Positions 1 through 9,422 are shown, counted from the stretch's first letter. The stretch: DNA of 21,553 nucleotides from Clostridia bacterium (GCA_017453605.1 JAFTEP010000053.1:1-21553); one strand, 5' to 3'. Program-made: numbers and translations. The notes: generated from the sequence alone by a model not told the origin.

Positions 1-48
1 CCCCTCATCAGTCGCCTTCGGCGCCAGCTTCCCCTCCAGGGGGAAGCC
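1..48 (+). repeat. MITE-end repeat, left copy
   Basis: This copy reads inward from CCCCTCATCAGTC to AGGGGGAAGCC. Its internal hairpin is GTCGCC, loop TTC, GGCGCC (only partly paired), unlike the perfect GTCAGC/GCTGAC stem of the other two copies. The flanks match those copies closely, so the hairpin apex is the variable part of the family. Confidence 0.75.
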
Positions 49-209
49 GTCACGGCGGCACTTTCAATTATCACTTATCAGAAAACCGAATCGTTTGTGT
101 AAAATGTCAAAGAAATCACTCTACTCGCTGAATGTAAAAGAAATAACAAACCATCAAAAATTACGCAACAAATCATTTGTTAATGGACAACAAAAAGTTC
201 GGTATTAAA

Positions 210-257
210 GGCTTCCCCCTGGAGGGGACGCTGTCAGCGGAGCTGACTGATGAGGGG
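210..257 (-). repeat. MITE-end repeat, right copy
   Basis: This is the inverted partner of the copy at 1-48. Read on the minus strand it starts CCCCTCATCAGTC, has the perfect hairpin GTCAGC, loop TCC, GCTGAC, and ends AGGGGGAAGCC. A third copy in the same orientation as the left one starts at 21515. Confidence 0.75.
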
Positions 258-320
258 ACACCGAATCAAGAACCACTCCGTCTCCCTCGCCGACGCCAAA
301 AGCGGCGGCGAAAGCTGATT

Positions 321-360
321 ACAAAAACCGGCTGCCGTATCTTTTCAGATACGACAGCCG
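321..360 (-). terminator. Rho-independent terminator for the glycosidase-like gene
   Basis: An inverted repeat (329-342 against 347-360) forms a 13-bp stem with one internal mismatch and a 4-nt loop. Read on the minus strand it is followed by GTTTTTGT, a usable U-tract; the plus-strand side has only TCTTTGTC. It lies about 110 nt after the stop codon of the minus-strand gene ending at 472, beyond the hairpin string, and most likely ends that transcript. Confidence 0.65.
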
Positions 361-374
361 TCTTTGTCAATGGA

Positions 375-475
375 GGATCCCCGGATCCACGGGTCCAAAG
401 GGCGGGAGCCCTTTGCGGGTCGAGGGCGGAGCCCTCGCGGGGTCAAGGGGCGGAGCCCCTGAGAAAGCGCCTCAG
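375..475 (-). repeat. Gene-terminal string of short hairpins, copy A
   Basis: At least three back-to-back perfect hairpins follow the stop codon of the minus-strand gene. In gene orientation they are AGGGGC-TCC-GCCCCT (446-460), CGAGGGC-TCC-GCCCTCG (421-437) and CAAAGGGC-TCCC-GCCCTTTG (396-415), joined by spacers of the type tgaccccgc and acccgc. A GGATCC-based palindrome follows at 375-388. The gene's stop codon (472-474) lies in a further small stem, CTGAG/CTCAG (459-475). Copy B with the same order and similar spacers follows the cysteine desulfurase gene at 21294. Confidence 0.7.
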
Positions 476-2544
476 AGATTGTTTTGCAGCCAGATGCAGC
501 AGACGATCTTTTCGGCGAGTCCGCGTTTTGTGAAGTAATACTGGTTTGCCGCCTCGAAGCCGATAGCGGCGTTCTTGTTCATGAGGGCGAGCATATCGCG
601 CGCGGTGCGCTCTTCGCGGGCTGCGAGGCGCTTCATTTCGGCGCGGTCTCCCTTTCTTCTCGCCCGGATGAAGAGGATCTGATCCAAGGACGAGCGGAAC
701 AGACAGTAGGAAGCTCGCGCCATCAGCGCGGTCTCCGTTTCGGGCGAATTTTTCAACAGTTCAAGCCCCTCTTCCCATATTTCGCAGAGCTTTTTGAACT
801 GATCTGTGAAGACGTCCTCGCTGTAGCTTTTAGAGTGCCATTTGTCGAGATCGTCGTACGCGTAGCAGGTCATCGTCGAGCTGTAGCCGGTCGGCTCGTC
901 CCAGAGGAGGTTGGCGGGTCCGGCGTTCTGCGGGCCGTTGTAGAGGGTCTGGATGTGGAAGGGGAACTGTACGAAAGCCTTCGAGAACAGCTCGCAGGCC
1001 TTCTTCTGCTCGGGTGATTCCTCGGGGATCGTGACGTTTTCGCAGAAGAATTTCGCGGCGTGCATGAGGTTTTCCGAGGGGTATCCTCCGAGAGTCCAGC
1101 TCAGAAGCAGATGTCTGACGCCCTGAGCTCTGATTTTGCCGATGTGTTCCTCGATCAGCGGAGCGAGCGGCAGCGCGGGAACGGTCGAGCCCTCCCAGGT
1201 CGTGTTGACCTGCACCTTCGCTCCGGTCTCAAGCCCGCAGGCTTTCGCTTCGTCCCACTCGGAGACGGCGCGTTCGCCGGGTCCGATCTGACCCATGGAG
1301 TAGTCCTCGACGTGTCCCTTGACGCCGCCGATCTCGAAGGGCACGTCCCTTTCGCTCTGGCTGATGACTATGACCCGCTCGGGCAGGCGCTTTATTATAT
1401 CGAGGTTGTATCTGCTCCAGGCCCAGCTCCACGCGAAGACCTTGATGTTTTTGTCGACGCGGTCCGCGCCCTCTCTGATGCAGGCGTGTACCTCGGCGAT
1501 AACGTCGGCGAGAGGCCGCTTTGAGCAGCGCGGACAGCCGCATTCGCCGTCGGGCGCGTGGGAGTAGCAGTTGGTCTGGTTCTCGGAACGCGTGATCGTG
1601 AACAGGCCGCCGAGCTCCGGCACGGCGCGGCAGACGGTTTCGACCGCGTCTTTGAGAAAGTTCTGCACTTCGGGAGTCGAGGTGCAGAGGCTGACCTTCG
1701 TCTCTCTGTGGACGGCGCCGCGGAGGCCGGGGTACTTTTCAAAGAACTCGTGAGGCATGGAGCGCGGTTCGTTGAGATAGAGATAGAGCTTTATCCCGAA
1801 TTTGTTGAGCCTGTCCGAGAATTTCTTCATGTTTTCGAGCCTCTTCTCCCAGCCCTCGGACATTTGGGGCGCGAAGGGGAAACGCGTGACCCTGAACAGG
1901 ATCGCCTGCGTCCAGATCCCGTTGATCCCGAGCCGGCGGTAGCTCTCGAGCATCTCGTCGGAGCAGTAGCTCTCGCTGTCGACGTCGAAGGGCGTCTGAT
2001 AGAGCCCGGAGAAGAGATAGATCATGCGGGTGTCGAAGAGCTGTTTGCCGGAGAAAGTGATCTCGGGCATTACAAAGCGGAAATCGAACGGTCTGACGCC
2101 GTTCTCGTCGATCCCTCTCATCGCTTCTTTCAGGGCTTTCGTCTGAAGCTCCTCCTCCGGGGTCAGCTCGCGCCAGCGCACCCTCTCGCAGACGGGCTTG
2201 TTGGAGAGCTTGATGTCGAGAAAATCCTCCTCGCGCAGAGTCATCGCGAGAGTCGCCTCGTCCGTCTCCAGAAGCTCGATCAGCTGATCGTAGGGCAGGA
2301 GGTGCCACATCGCGCGGATGATAGAGACGTAGCCCTTTTCGAGCCAGATCCGGCTGTCCTCGGCGCGGGTGATGCCCATTTGAGCGGCGCATTCAGTGAC
2401 GTTTTCGACGTCGGTGCCGAGGATCTTCGCCATCTTTTCGAACGAAACGAATTCGCTCGCCCTGAAGATGAACGCCTGATGAGCGGTCGGGAAATGCTTG
2501 TGCTTTACGGGCGCCGCGCCCGGAGCGGGAAGAGGTATCTGCAT
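472..2544 (-). CDS. Cytoplasmic TIM-barrel glycoside-hydrolase-like protein (GH20/DUF4838-like), unassigned
   Basis: This 690-residue protein has no signal peptide or membrane segment, so it should act in the cytoplasm. Residues about 25-150 form a helical N-terminal module (landmarks WHLLPYDQLIELL at 80-92 and LREEDFLDIKL at 103-113). About 165-500 look like a (beta/alpha)8 barrel: LNEPRSM (257-263), ITRSEN (316-321), cysteine-rich GECGCPRC (333-340), FAWSWAWSRY (370-379) and NTTWEGS (447-453). The C-terminal 190 residues are helical. The CxCxxC patch and aromatic strands recall DUF4838/GH20-like proteins, but I cannot assign a substrate or a catalytic pair; E321 is only a candidate. The start is set by AAAGGAG seven bases upstream of ATG. 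It has its own promoter just after comEC and a terminator near 321-360. Alternative: a non-catalytic sugar-binding protein. Confidence 0.6.
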   Translation of the reverse strand: MQIPLPAPGAAPVKHKHFPTAHQAFIFRASEFVSFEKMAKILGTDVENVTECAAQMGITRAEDSRIWLEKGYVSIIRAMWHLLPYDQLIELLETDEATLAMTLREEDFLDIKLSNKPVCERVRWRELTPEEELQTKALKEAMRGIDENGVRPFDFRFVMPEITFSGKQLFDTRMIYLFSGLYQTPFDVDSESYCSDEMLESYRRLGINGIWTQAILFRVTRFPFAPQMSEGWEKRLENMKKFSDRLNKFGIKLYLYLNEPRSMPHEFFEKYPGLRGAVHRETKVSLCTSTPEVQNFLKDAVETVCRAVPELGGLFTITRSENQTNCYSHAPDGECGCPRCSKRPLADVIAEVHACIREGADRVDKNIKVFAWSWAWSRYNLDIIKRLPERVIVISQSERDVPFEIGGVKGHVEDYSMGQIGPGERAVSEWDEAKACGLETGAKVQVNTTWEGSTVPALPLAPLIEEHIGKIRAQGVRHLLLSWTLGGYPSENLMHAAKFFCENVTIPEESPEQKKACELFSKAFVQFPFHIQTLYNGPQNAGPANLLWDEPTGYSSTMTCYAYDDLDKWHSKSYSEDVFTDQFKKLCEIWEEGLELLKNSPETETALMARASYCLFRSSLDQILFIRARRKGDRAEMKRLAAREERTARDMLALMNKNAAIGFEAANQYYFTKRGLAEKIVCCIWLQNNL

Positions 2545-2583
2545 AACGTGCTCCTTTCGGGAAAAAGAATCGTTTTCGGGTTT

Positions 2584-2612
2584 ATGATATCACAAATTTG
2601 AAAGCTTGTCAT
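2584..2612 (-). promoter_or_regulatory. Sigma-A promoter for the glycosidase-like gene
   Basis: On the minus strand ATGACA (2607-2612) and TATCAT (2584-2589) are separated by 17 bp, each one base from consensus. The start of transcription would fall near 2577, about 33 nt before the ATG. The promoter begins just after the comEC stop codon, so the gene can be expressed apart from gpmI-comEC. Confidence 0.6.
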
Positions 2613-2642
2613 TGCACTTTCGTACATTTTCCTTGCACTTTC
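2612..2642 (-). promoter_or_regulatory. Paired direct repeats upstream of the -35 box, candidate activator site
   Basis: The 10-mer GAAAGTGCAA (minus strand; TTGCACTTTC on plus) occurs at 2612-2621 and 2633-2642. The copies are 21 bp apart, two helical turns, and the proximal one abuts the -35 box. Direct repeats in this place are typical of AraC/XylS-type activators of sugar genes. No regulator gene is in the window, so the assignment is inference. Confidence 0.45.
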
Positions 2643-2643
2643 T

Positions 2644-4820
2644 TCAATAATCGCGCATTTCATATACCGCGCCGCAGATCTTCGCGGCGTATCGGCTCCC
2701 CGCGCTGAAGACGTCCGAGCCGTCCGGGCCGTTTTCGGCGTAGACCGTCAGAGCGCCGCCGAAGCTGTCGGGATCCCAAACGGAGGGGCAGTTCACCAGC
2801 ACCAGCGCGTCGGGCGCTCCGAACGGGGAAGAAAACTTTTCCGGCGCGCCGTCGAAGTCCTTTCTGAAGCTCAGCGACCTGCCGCCGAGAGATATATCGA
2901 GTTCGCGCTGACGGGAGCCGCGGACGCAGATCTTTGTCCCGCCGTCAAGCGTTATGACTTCTCCCTCGCCGGCGGCGTCAAAGGCGATCCCGGACTGGAT
3001 GAGCTTTTTTTCGAGTTTTTCACAGAGATCTTCGGGGACGATGAGTTTTCCCTTTGTGAGAAGAGACGCCGTACAGAGCGTTTCGGCGTCCTGATCCGCA
3101 AGTATGACCGCGGCGTCGAAGCTCCCGGCGCCGATGGTTTCGCGGAACGCCGCGAAGCCCTGCGCGAGACGGCAGTTCTTGTCGAGGACGAGAACGCGCC
3201 TGTCGCCGTCTCCGAGGACGATCGCCCTCTCGCCGACGCCGTTCTGCAGAACGGCGATCTCTCCCCGGCAGAGGAGCGGCGCGGCGTAGTTTATGACGAC
3301 ACAGACGAGGACCGCGGACAAGGCGAGAGAAGCCGTTTTTAACGGCTTCAGCTTGAAAAGCGCCGCCGCGGCGAGGATGACGCAGACCGAAACGAAGACC
3401 GCCGTTCGGGTGTACGGACGCCACAGGACAAACGGCACGGAGATATCGGCGAAAAAGACCGCGGTCTTCTCGAAGACGAACAGAAAAAGATCGCAGACCT
3501 TCGCGCCGGGCGCGGCGAGAGAGGGGACGCTTGCGAGTTTGAAAAGACAAAACGCCGCCGAATGTACAAAAAGCGGCGCGATGACTACAGGGAAGAGGGC
3601 GCCGAGCGCGAGGTTTGCGATCGGCGCGAGCGCGTTGAAGGTGCGCGACAGCCCCATCATCAGCGGCAGGGAGAACGAGACCGCCCCGAACGTGACGGCG
3701 GCGCCGCAGAGCGCGTCCCTCGCGCAGGCGAGAAAGAACGCCGCGAAGCGGTCGGAGCTTTTGAATTTCGGGGAGCTGAAAATTGATTCCGTCAGCGGGA
3801 TCGAAACGCGGATCACGCCGAGAGTCGCGGCGGCGGAGAGCAGAAAGGACACGCTTTTGAAGGCTCCCGGATCGGCGCAGGTGATCGCGAAGACGCAGAC
3901 GGCAAGCGAGGTCAGAGGGTCGCTGTCCCGCCTGAGCGCGCGGGCAAGATAATACAGACTTGTCATAATCGCCGCCCTGAGCGCCGAGGGGATGAAGCCG
4001 ATCAGCGAGAGGTAGACGGCGGCGACGGCTGTCAGGGCGGCGGCGCGCGTTTTCGGACCGGCGCCGACTCTCTCGAGAAGCTTCACCGCCGCAAACAGCA
4101 CCAGACTAACGTGCAGACCCGACACAGACAGTAAATGCGCCGTGCCGGAAGCGCTCAGCGCGCCGCGCAGCGTATCTTCCTCCGCGCCTCTCACGCCGTA
4201 GGTCATCGCCTGCGCGATACCGGGCGTCCTCAGCGGGGAAAACGCCTCTGTCAGAGAAGTTTTTATCCTTTTTATCAAGTCGGGCTCGGCTTTCCCGGTC
4301 ACTTCGCATTTTTGCGCCGTCGCTTTTATATACACGCCCTGAGACCAGAGCGAATCGCTCACAAGATCGGGTCCGGCGTCTATAGTCGCTTCGGCGCGGA
4401 CGATATCGCCCTCCCGGACGAAGGGCGGCTCATCAAGCTTATACAGACCGACTGCGGCGTCGGGCCCGGAGCGCACGACGATCATGCCGTCGTAGACGCG
4501 CGTCACTTCGCCGCTGATGACAACTTTTTTTGCGGAGTTTTCTTCTGCAAAGCGGCGGGCGGGCTCTATACGCGAGGAAAAGAAGATCTGAGCCGAGAAA
4601 AAGGAGATAAAAAGCGTCAAAGAAATCAAGGCAAGCCCGGTGAGGGCCTGCCTTGAAGAAGTTTTTATAAGCGCGAGAAGAAGAAACGCCAGGGCGCAGA
4701 GGACGCCGGAGGAAAGCCAGACCAGGCGCAGGGCGGACGTGAAGCCGAGCCTTTGCGCCGCAAAAGAAAAGATCAGGCTCACCGCGATCGCGAGGGCGAG
4801 CGGTCTCCGGCGGAAAACCG

Positions 4821-4824
<4 letters not shown>
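2644..4824 (-). CDS. comEC: ComEC/Rec2-family DNA-uptake channel with degenerate lactamase-like domain
   Basis: The 726-residue polytopic membrane protein has two N-terminal helices, an OB-fold-like DUF4131 region (about 95-175), and the Competence domain with the hallmark HLLSVSGLHVSL (230-241) and IPSALRA (278-284), then many membrane helices to about 515. ComEC moves single-stranded DNA across the membrane during transformation. The segment after residue 520, where ComEC normally carries a metallo-beta-lactamase-like domain, lacks the HxHxDH metal motif; at the expected strand it reads VILADQDAETL (573-583). The nuclease-like role attributed to that domain is therefore probably lost, although the fold may remain. 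Its ATG overlaps the gpmI stop by 4 bp (ATGA), so it is probably translationally coupled. No other competence gene is in the window. Confidence 0.88.
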
Positions 4825-6479
<1,655 letters not shown>

Positions 6480-6615
6480 TGTGTTATTCCTTTCGTTTGA
6501 TATATTACGTATGAATAATGCGAAATCCTTTGCTGAATGACGGCGGTTTTTGTTCGCCTCCGCTTCTGGCGCCGGCGAAAAACCCGGATCGCAGACCGTC
6601 GAGGGCGCCCGTGGT

Positions 6616-6641
6616 CCCCGCGAAAGCCTGCTTTCGCGGGG
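6616..6641 (-). repeat. Perfect 11-bp-stem hairpin in the gpmI upstream region
   Basis: CCCCGCGAAAG (6616-6626) and CTTTCGCGGGG (6631-6641) pair perfectly around a 4-nt loop. There is no T-run on either side, so it is not a standard intrinsic terminator. The flanks on the minus strand (TAGGGGTCGGAACCTC before it, GACCACGGGCGCCC after) have the character of an intergenic repeat, but no second copy is visible in this window. Confidence 0.5.
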
Positions 6642-6706
6642 AGGTTCCGACCCCTACAGATAAACATTGTTGCCCGATAATTATAAGCAAGGAGTCACAA
6701 CAAACA

Positions 6707-6740
<34 letters not shown>

Positions 6741-6757
6741 TGATCGACCTTGCGCCC

Positions 6758-7471
6758 TCACTCTCCGAGCAGCTTTTCTCTTTCTATCCTGATCCTCAGC
6801 ATCAGGTCTTCATAGGACAGGCTGTCCTCGGTGATCTGCTCGGTCATCACGAACCTCGGCTCGGCGGTCTTCGAGATGACGTATCTGTCGAGCTGTTCGT
6901 CGGTCTCGATCTTCACGCCGCAGAGGCACCTTTCAAAAAAGTCTGTCGGAACGCAGAGCTCGCCGTCCCTTATCAGGCTCGGGGAACTCAGATACGTGTA
7001 TCCCCCGTTTATCTTCACGCGCTCGGTGCCCACGTCGAAGCACGCGGAGCCTCCGGCAAGATACAGCGTCCTCGTCTTCGTGTCGCCGCCCTCGGCGACG
7101 GAGGCGTATTCGCTGAGGACGGTCAGCGGGACGTATTCCGTGCCGTTCACCGATATGTCCTCTTTTTTCAAGGTCCTGCCCTTGAGCTTGTCGGAGTATT
7201 CCTCCTGGGTCACGGAGACGATGAAAACGTTTTTTGGGTCTTTAGAAGTTTTCGGGAACGAGTTGATCTTCAAAAGGAAGATCAGCGCGGCGATACCGAC
7301 GAAGACGGCGTAGAACAACAAGACTCTCGAGGCGAAAAAAACCGCGTACTTCAGTTTTTTGCGTCTCTGATTTTTCCTGTATCTTTCGAGTGCTCTCCGG
7401 CGCGCGGCGTTTTCGCGGGACGGACCCGTCCCGTTCGTCACCGTCCGTCTGACGGGCGGTCTTGAGTTCAT
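6758..7471 (-). CDS. Single-pass membrane protein with copper-amine-oxidase-N-like extracellular domain
   Basis: I do not recognise a specific function for this 237-residue protein. Residues 1-40 are basic (many Arg and Lys), 42-67 form one transmembrane helix, and the remainder should lie outside the cell. The outer part has short repeated strand-turn units such as INGGYTYLSSPSLI and GELCVPTDFFERCLCGVKI, resembling the Cu_amine_oxidN1/stalk domain common on Clostridia surface proteins. The final 30 residues are charged and helical. AGGGAAGG precedes the ATG. It is separated from gmk by 39 bp and is probably in the same operon; this position downstream of gmk is often occupied by rpoZ, which is absent here. 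Confidence 0.7.
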   Translation of the reverse strand: MNSRPPVRRTVTNGTGPSRENAARRRALERYRKNQRRKKLKYAVFFASRVLLFYAVFVGIAALIFLLKINSFPKTSKDPKNVFIVSVTQEEYSDKLKGRTLKKEDISVNGTEYVPLTVLSEYASVAEGGDTKTRTLYLAGGSACFDVGTERVKINGGYTYLSSPSLIRDGELCVPTDFFERCLCGVKIETDEQLDRYVISKTAEPRFVMTEQITEDSLSYEDLMLRIRIEREKLLGE

Positions 7472-7510
7472 CTTGCCTTCCCTTTTTGTTTTTTGTCCGG
7501 ATAATGCGTC

Positions 7511-8191
7511 TTAAACGTCGTCCGGCTCGCTCAGAAAATCTCTGACGAACTTTTCTCTGTCGCGGCACACGCTCGCGAGCCCCGACAGGTCTTTATTTTC
7601 CGCGATCGCCAGGATCGCCTCGGCGCAGGCTTTCGCCTGACTGTCGAAATTTATGAGAAGATATTTGTATCTGTCGGAGAGAGCGACTTCCTTTTTCGCC
7701 TTTCCCATCCTGCCCTTTATCTGCTCTTCGGTCTCTGTGCCCCTGCCGCGCAGTCTCTTCGAGAGCTCGGCGTAGCTCGGCGGCACGATGAAGACCGAGA
7801 TGTGGTCGGGAAACTGCTCCATGATCTGCAGCGCGCCGGTCGTCTCGATCTCGAGGACGGCGATAAATCCCGCGTCGGTCAGCCTTTGTATCTGGCTTTT
7901 GAGAGTGCCGTAGAGATTGCCGCAGTATTCGGCGTACTCAGCCATCTCTCCCGCCGCGATCCGTTTTTCGAAGTCCTCCCGGTCGGTGAAAAAGTAGCTC
8001 ACGCCCTCTTTCTCCCCGGGTCTGGGGCTCCTGGTGGTGAGGGAGACCGTCGTACGGAAGCGGTCCGAGAGACCGAACAGCTCCTTGAGCACGGTGCCCT
8101 TTCCGCTCCCCGCGCAGCCGGAGAGGACCAAAAGCGAGCCCTTTAGCTTCTTCGCGGCGCGCTTGGAGTTCTTTGCCGTCTCACTCGTCAT
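7511..8191 (-). CDS. gmk: Guanylate kinase
   Basis: The enzyme phosphorylates GMP to GDP with ATP in purine nucleotide synthesis. The P-loop is GCAGSGKGT (25-33), slightly different from the common GPSGAGKGT, followed by the GMP-binding signature TTRSPRPGEKEGVSYFF starting at residue 52. At 226 residues it is a little longer than the usual 205-210 because of a 17-residue Lys-rich N-terminus. The start is supported by GGAGG seven bases upstream, inside the end of remA. The ORF overlaps remA by 11 bp, consistent with translational coupling in a yicC-remA-gmk operon, an arrangement common in Clostridia and Bacilli. Confidence 0.95.
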   Translation of the reverse strand: MTSETAKNSKRAAKKLKGSLLVLSGCAGSGKGTVLKELFGLSDRFRTTVSLTTRSPRPGEKEGVSYFFTDREDFEKRIAAGEMAEYAEYCGNLYGTLKSQIQRLTDAGFIAVLEIETTGALQIMEQFPDHISVFIVPPSYAELSKRLRGRGTETEEQIKGRMGKAKKEVALSDRYKYLLINFDSQAKACAEAILAIAENKDLSGLASVCRDREKFVRDFLSEPDDV

Positions 8192-8447
8192 CGTAGACCT
8201 CCGTGTAGGATTCGTCCAGAGTCAGTCTGCCCGCTATCGTCTCGGGCTGGATCGCCGAGAGGATGACGTGAGAGCTGTCGGTCACGATCACCGCGCGCGT
8301 CTTTCTGCCGCAGGTGACGTCGATCACTCTCCCGGAGTCCTTGGCGTCCTGGATGAGCCTCTTGACGGGCGCCGAATCCGGGCTGACGAGCGCGACAACT
8401 CTCGACGCGTTCACCATGTTGGAAAAACCGAGATTCACCATTTTCAT
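8181..8447 (-). CDS. remA: RemA family DNA-binding regulator (DUF370)
   Basis: This 88-residue protein carries the family's conserved run: VNLGFSN near the start, then ALVSPDSAPVKRLIQDAK, CGRKTRAVIVTDSSHVILSA and QPETIAGRL. In Bacillus subtilis RemA activates biofilm-matrix operons; in Clostridia its targets are mostly unknown, and its fixed position between yicC and gmk is the best family marker. An upstream in-frame TTG at 8453 is possible, but the ATG at 8447 gives the usual MK(L/M)(I/V)N beginning and sits 8 bases after GAGGA, so I chose it. It overlaps gmk by 11 bp and begins 31 bp after yicC ends. Confidence 0.93.
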   Translation of the reverse strand: MKMVNLGFSNMVNASRVVALVSPDSAPVKRLIQDAKDSGRVIDVTCGRKTRAVIVTDSSHVILSAIQPETIAGRLTLDESYTEVYDDE

Positions 8448-8478
8448 GTTCAAGTCCTCTTATCGGTCGGGGAGTTTT

Positions 8479-9363
8479 TCACTCGACGTTCTGTATCTGC
8501 TCGCGGATCTTTTCGAGCTCCGCCTTTGCGTCTATCACGGTCTTCGAGATCTCGAGCATCTGGCACTTCGAGCCGGTCGTGTTGATCTCGCGGTTGATCT
8601 CCTGCACGAGAAAGTCGAGCTTTCTTCCGGCGGGCTGATCGCTCTTTATTATGTTCCTGAACTGCGAGATATGGCTGGCGAGGCGGGTCAGCTCCTCCTG
8701 GGTGTCGAGCTTGTCCGCCATCAGCGCGACCTCTGTCAGGATCCTCGAATCGTCGGGCTTCAGAGAGGAGTCTCCTAAAAGCTCCCTGACCTTCGCTTCG
8801 AGCCGCGCCCTGTATTCGTCGAGATACGACGGCGAGACCGAGGCGATGTGATCCGCCATCTTTTCGATCAGCGTGATCCGCGCCGACAGGTCGCGGTAGA
8901 GCGCCTCGCCCTCGGCGGAGCGCATCGCGTCGAAGGCGTCGAGCGCCTGGACGGCGACGGTCTTCACGTTCTCCCACATCGCGTCCTCGTCCTCCTCGGT
9001 GAGGCGCTTGGAGAACACATCCGGGAGCCTCGAGACCGTGGACACCGTGACGTCGTTTTTGAGCGAGAAGGTCTCGCTGATGTTTTTGAACGCGTCGAGA
9101 TAGCTTGCGATCAGCGCGGTGTCGCTGACGATCTGAGAAGAGGTGCCGCTTATGCGCTCGATCGACACGAAAACGTCGGTCTTGCCGCGCGAAAGGCGCG
9201 ATCCGACCAGCTTTTTCACGCCGTCTTCCATGTAGGAATAGATCCTCGGCAGTCTCACCGACACGTCCGAAAACCTGTTGTTGACCGATTTCACCTCGAA
9301 ACCGATCTCGAAATCCCCGAAGGTCTGCTTCGCCCTTCCGAAGCCCGTCATGCTCTTTATCAT
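8479..9363 (-). CDS. yicC: YicC family endoribonuclease
   Basis: The start MIKSMTGFGRAKQ and the segment FEVKSVNNRFSDVSVRLP are diagnostic of the YicC family, as are the C-terminal GRKLDFLVQEINREINT and the KCQMLEISKTVIDAKAELEKIREQIQNVE-type end (residues at the C-terminus, coiled-coil-like). YicC proteins have been described as endoribonucleases involved in RNA turnover. Length is 294 residues, normal for the family. The reading frame stays open 28 codons upstream, but the family start at 9363 is preferred although the ribosome-binding site is only a weak AAAAAG. It is the first gene of the yicC-remA-gmk operon and is transcribed from the promoter at 9469-9497 with a leader of about 100 nt. 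Confidence 0.93.
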   Translation of the reverse strand: MIKSMTGFGRAKQTFGDFEIGFEVKSVNNRFSDVSVRLPRIYSYMEDGVKKLVGSRLSRGKTDVFVSIERISGTSSQIVSDTALIASYLDAFKNISETFSLKNDVTVSTVSRLPDVFSKRLTEEDEDAMWENVKTVAVQALDAFDAMRSAEGEALYRDLSARITLIEKMADHIASVSPSYLDEYRARLEAKVRELLGDSSLKPDDSRILTEVALMADKLDTQEELTRLASHISQFRNIIKSDQPAGRKLDFLVQEINREINTTGSKCQMLEISKTVIDAKAELEKIREQIQNVE

Positions 9364-9422
9364 CTTTTTGTTTTTGCCGCGGCTCGTGCCGCTCCCCGCT
9401 TTCCGTAAAAAATTTCTTTCGG

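Larger units (their letters stand above)
1..257. mobile_element. MITE-like element: AT-rich core between 48-bp inverted repeats
   Basis: Two copies of a roughly 48-bp repeat face each other (1-48 and 210-257) around a 160-bp AT-rich core that contrasts with the GC-rich surroundings. Both ends carry CCCCTCATCAGTC outermost and CTCCAGGGGGAAGCC innermost, with a small hairpin between. No transposase or convincing ORF lies inside: the only long ORF crossing it (177-533) runs through the repeat, a terminator and the end of the next gene and is not credible. This layout fits a non-autonomous miniature inverted-repeat element. The left end coincides with the window edge, so target-site duplication cannot be judged. 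Confidence 0.55.

Noticed and set aside
177..533. Small plus-strand ORF of 118 codons through the left non-coding region
   Set aside because: It runs across the MITE-end repeat, a terminator hairpin, the hairpin string and the 3' end of the antisense gene; Arg-rich composition and no ribosome-binding site.
1558..2601. Open frame of 347 codons on the plus strand over the glycosidase-like gene
   Set aside because: It is a shadow of the minus-strand gene, which has a promoter, Shine-Dalgarno and recognisable barrel motifs; the antisense product shows none.
6616..6641. Perfect hairpin considered as an intrinsic terminator for the membrane-protein gene
   Set aside because: There is no T-run on either strand after the stem; kept only as a repeat-like hairpin.
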